Below are positions 5,847-8,000 of a stretch of 8,000 nucleotides of DNA, piece after piece (position 1 is the first letter of the stretch; each line of letters opens with the position of its first letter). The position numbers were made by a program, and so were the translations under genes. The notes under the pieces are model-generated. The model saw only the letters and a program-made list of their open reading frames with translations. It ran no database searches and had not been told where the DNA came from. The DNA lies in the NCBI GenBank assembly GCA_023456995.1, contig JAEWNU010000187.1:1-8000 (forward strand). The letters run 5' to 3'. The stretch is from Bacillota bacterium. Lineage in GTDB: Bacteria > Bacillota > Clostridia > Oscillospirales > Ruminococcaceae.

Positions 5847-7061
5847 ATGAAATGCGTAATCTTTTTGGGCGACGGCATGGCGGATGAACCGATTTCCGAG
5901 TTGGGTGGAAAGACCCCGCTTGAGGTAGCCAAACATCCGAACATGGACCGTATCGCGACCGACGGCGTCATGGGGTTAAGTGTGACCGTTCCGGACAATC
6001 TGCCAGCCGGCAGTGATATAGCCAACCTGTCCATCATCGGGGTGGACCCATCGAAGTGCTATACCGGCCGTTCGCCGCTTGAGGCTGTCAGCATGGGCGT
6101 GACGCTGGGTGAAAATGATGTGACTTATCGCTGCAACTTAGTGACGCTGTCAAACAAAGAGGCGTTGACTGAGCGTACTATGCTTGACTATTCTGCAGGC
6201 GAAATTTCCAGTGCCGAAGCCGCGCAGCTAATCGAAGTCATGCAGCAGCGTTTTGGTTCTGATAAAATTGAGTTTCATCCAGGCGTCAGTTATCGTCATT
6301 GTCTGGTGCTCAGAGGCGGCAGCACGGGTGCCACGCTCGTCCCGCCGCACGATATTTCCGGCAAAAAAATTAGTGAAGCTTACATACCACAAGGAGTCAA
6401 CCACGATCTTCTGTTGGAGATGATGGCCTATTCGACTGAGGCTTTTCGTAATCATCCAGTCAATTTGGCCCGCATTGCTCAGGGCAAGAACCCCGCGACA
6501 TCTGTGTGGTTCTGGGGCGAAGGTACCCGGCCCAAGCTTCATAACTTTGAGCAGCAATTTGGCCTTCGTGGCGGTATGATTTCTGCTGTTGATCTTTTGC
6601 AGGGAATTGGCTTGTCAATGGGGATGAAAGTTATTCCCGTTGAGGGCGCGACCGGCAACTATCACACCAATTTTAAGGGCAAGGGTGAAGCCGCCATCAA
6701 GGCGCTTCATGAGGATTGCGATTTTATTTATATCCATGTGGAGGCGCCCGATGAATGCGGTCATCAGGCACAGCTCAAGGAAAAAATCTGGTCAATTGAA
6801 CAAATTGATTCGCAGATTATCGGGCCGGTGATGGCAGCACTCGAGAAGAGCGGTGAGGATTGGGCGGTTATGGTCGCACCCGACCACCCGACACCCATTG
6901 CGCTAAAAACACATACAAGAACCCCTGTTCCATTTGCCTATTGCCGAAAGGGGCAGCAGGGAACGCAGCCCCGCATATATAACGAAAAAACTGCGCAGGC
7001 ATCGGGTTTGTTCGTACCAAAGGCGCATGAACTGCTTGGGATGCTGCTTTCCGGGCAATAA
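5847..7061 (+). CDS. apgM: Cofactor-independent phosphoglycerate mutase, archaeal type (ApgM-like)
   Basis: This 404-residue metalloenzyme of the alkaline-phosphatase superfamily is expected to interconvert 3- and 2-phosphoglycerate. Asp9 in FLGDGMADEP is a metal ligand, Ser56 in PAGSDIANLS is the likely phosphorylated serine, and TGRSPLEAVSMG (73-84) is typical of the family. The second half of the metal site is EAPDECGHQAQ (299-309, with Asp302 and His306), APDHPTP (344-350) and His356 in KTHTRTP. The length fits the archaeal-type enzymes of about 400 residues, not the 510-residue GpmI. A bacterial branch of this family has been proposed to act as homoserine kinase, and I cannot tell the branches apart by eye. 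The ATG at 5847 is chosen because AAGGAG at 5829-5834 precedes it and because the conserved fold begins at once; the earlier in-frame start at 5793 lies inside the hairpin. The gene sits between serC and mgtC. Confidence 0.88.
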   Translation: MKCVIFLGDGMADEPISELGGKTPLEVAKHPNMDRIATDGVMGLSVTVPDNLPAGSDIANLSIIGVDPSKCYTGRSPLEAVSMGVTLGENDVTYRCNLVTLSNKEALTERTMLDYSAGEISSAEAAQLIEVMQQRFGSDKIEFHPGVSYRHCLVLRGGSTGATLVPPHDISGKKISEAYIPQGVNHDLLLEMMAYSTEAFRNHPVNLARIAQGKNPATSVWFWGEGTRPKLHNFEQQFGLRGGMISAVDLLQGIGLSMGMKVIPVEGATGNYHTNFKGKGEAAIKALHEDCDFIYIHVEAPDECGHQAQLKEKIWSIEQIDSQIIGPVMAALEKSGEDWAVMVAPDHPTPIALKTHTRTPVPFAYCRKGQQGTQPRIYNEKTAQASGLFVPKAHELLGMLLSGQ

Positions 7062-7112
7062 TTGTTATAGGTAAACCATCTAAATGGATTCTTATAATGA
7101 GGAGAAAGTGCG

Positions 7113-7811
7113 ATGCTGGCTCAAATGGGTGAAGTTCTTGATTCACTTAGAACCCTGACACTGCTTTCGATTTTTGTCCGGTTTGCCCTTGCTGTGGTGT
7201 TAGGCGGCGTCATAGGCATGGAGCGCGGCAAAAAGCGCCATCCCGCGGGACTTAGAACTCATTTAGTGGTTTGCATCGGTTCGGCTTCGGTTATGATGGT
7301 GAGCCAGTATATCTTTAACACCATGAACGGTGCTGCGGATCCGGCCCGCCTGGGCGCACAGGTCATCAGTGGTATCGGCTTTTTGGGAGTGGGTACTATT
7401 GTGGTGACTGGTCGCAACCAGGTCACAGGGTTGACAACGGCGGCGGGATTATGGGCTTCAGCCTGCATGGGGCTTGCTATTGGTATCGGCTTTTATGAGG
7501 GTGCTGTCGTCATGTGCTTGTTCCTCTATCTGGTGCTTGAAGTGATAGACCGTCTCGATGCTGGATATGTCAAGTACTCTAACAAATTTCAGTTGTTTAT
7601 TGAATATAATCAAGCTGTTCACTTAGGGAAAATTATTGAGATGGTCCATTCACTTGGCTGGCGTGTAACCAGTATCGATACGGTCAGCAAGATTGGTGAC
7701 AATGTGTCAACAGTACTCAGCATTAATCACGACGGCAAAAGGGTGGAGCGCGGTCTGTTGATTGAGTCGCTTAAAAATATTCCCGATTTATTTTTTGCAC
7801 AGGAGCTTTAA
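7113..7811 (+). CDS. mgtC: MgtC/SapB family inner-membrane protein
   Basis: This 232-residue membrane protein has a hydrophobic N-terminal domain with about five helices (roughly 15-36, 47-66, 82-100, 108-125 and 127-146) and a soluble C-terminal domain (about 155-232). Family motifs are clear: GGVIGMERGKK at 31-41, PAGLRTH at 44-50, QVISGIGFLGVGTI at 83-96 and VTGLTTAAGLWASACMG at 104-120. MgtC proteins are linked to survival in low magnesium and, in pathogens, to growth in macrophages and modulation of F-type ATPase. SapB-type members in ordinary soil and gut bacteria are poorly understood, so the function here is open. GAGGAG at 7099-7104 lies eight bases before the ATG. The 51-base gap to the mutase gene holds no terminator, so cotranscription is likely. 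No clear terminator follows the gene. Confidence 0.92.
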   Translation: MLAQMGEVLDSLRTLTLLSIFVRFALAVVLGGVIGMERGKKRHPAGLRTHLVVCIGSASVMMVSQYIFNTMNGAADPARLGAQVISGIGFLGVGTIVVTGRNQVTGLTTAAGLWASACMGLAIGIGFYEGAVVMCLFLYLVLEVIDRLDAGYVKYSNKFQLFIEYNQAVHLGKIIEMVHSLGWRVTSIDTVSKIGDNVSTVLSINHDGKRVERGLLIESLKNIPDLFFAQEL

Positions 7812-8000
7812 TCCAATTATTACGCTGCCGCAGGTATCACCTGCATCAAAAGCGCTATCCGAATAGCACGGGAATGCTTGATCTTCATCAGACCGTTTCC
7901 CCTTGCAGTTTATAATTGGCGTTTTGCAAGGCTTCCTTAACTGGCGGGGCAGTTGTATAAAGTAACTTTAAACGATATTAGGGCCGGATAGGCATAGAAG
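7812..8000. other. Non-coding end of the window with short inverted repeats
   Basis: No convincing gene is seen after mgtC. The stretch holds GCAGGT/ACCTGC (7830-7835 with 7839-7844), GCTAT/ATAGC (7854-7858 with 7863-7867) and CCTTGCA/TGCAAGG (7901-7907 with 7925-7931). The last pair encloses a TATAAT at 7911-7916 that has no -35 partner at the right distance. None has a U tract, so a terminator for mgtC is not assigned. The region may be the leader of a gene beyond the window. Confidence 0.5.

Noticed and set aside
7911..7916. TATAAT as a promoter for a gene beyond the right edge
   Set aside because: No acceptable -35 box lies 16-18 bp upstream; the nearest TTGATC is 27 bp away.

Overview
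The window looks like chromosomal DNA of an anaerobic, probably spore-forming Firmicute of the class Clostridia, perhaps Oscillospiraceae/Ruminococcaceae. The grounds are strong AGGAGG-type ribosome binding sites, moderate base composition, a divIC-yabR pair in the order known from Bacillus and Clostridia, a long-form HPF, a YpsC/RlmL-type methyltransferase and an archaeal-type cofactor-independent phosphoglycerate mutase. The placement comes from gene content and style, not from a database search. All supported genes are on the + strand, and there are no IS elements, CRISPR arrays, tRNAs, rRNAs or signs of phage.

Layout. Bases 1-51 hold the very end of an upstream reading frame, by synteny perhaps the sporulation gene yabQ. 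Then come divIC (54-344, GTG start) and an S1-domain protein of the YabR type (397-867), closed by a terminator at 941-965. A metal-dependent amidohydrolase (1061-2224) follows, preceded by an unusually good 14-bp hairpin and ended by an A/T-flanked terminator near 2307-2345. hpf (2490-3017) has its own near-consensus promoter with an extended -10. An rlmL-like 23S rRNA guanine methyltransferase (3107-4222) lies after a hairpin with no U tract, and a terminator follows it at 4237-4288. The 386-base gap from 4223 to 4608 holds that terminator, a near-consensus promoter (4409-4437) and a potentially structured leader of about 165 nt for serC (4609-5697). After another terminator-like hairpin come the phosphoglycerate mutase homologue (5847-7061) and an MgtC/SapB membrane protein (7113-7811). 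The last 189 bases hold no convincing gene, only short inverted repeats.

How the genes fit together. This is mostly housekeeping DNA: cell division (DivIC), translation and ribosome physiology (YabR, HPF, RlmL), and central and amino-acid metabolism. SerC uses 3-phosphohydroxypyruvate derived from 3-phosphoglycerate. The neighbouring mutase homologue may interconvert 3- and 2-phosphoglycerate, or may belong to the related group proposed to act as homoserine kinase. No serA or serB is visible here. I found no evidence for a novel multi-gene system. The most useful leads are the non-coding elements (the serC leader and the hairpins before the amidohydrolase and hpf), the true substrate of the mutase homologue, and the unknown substrate of the amidohydrolase.
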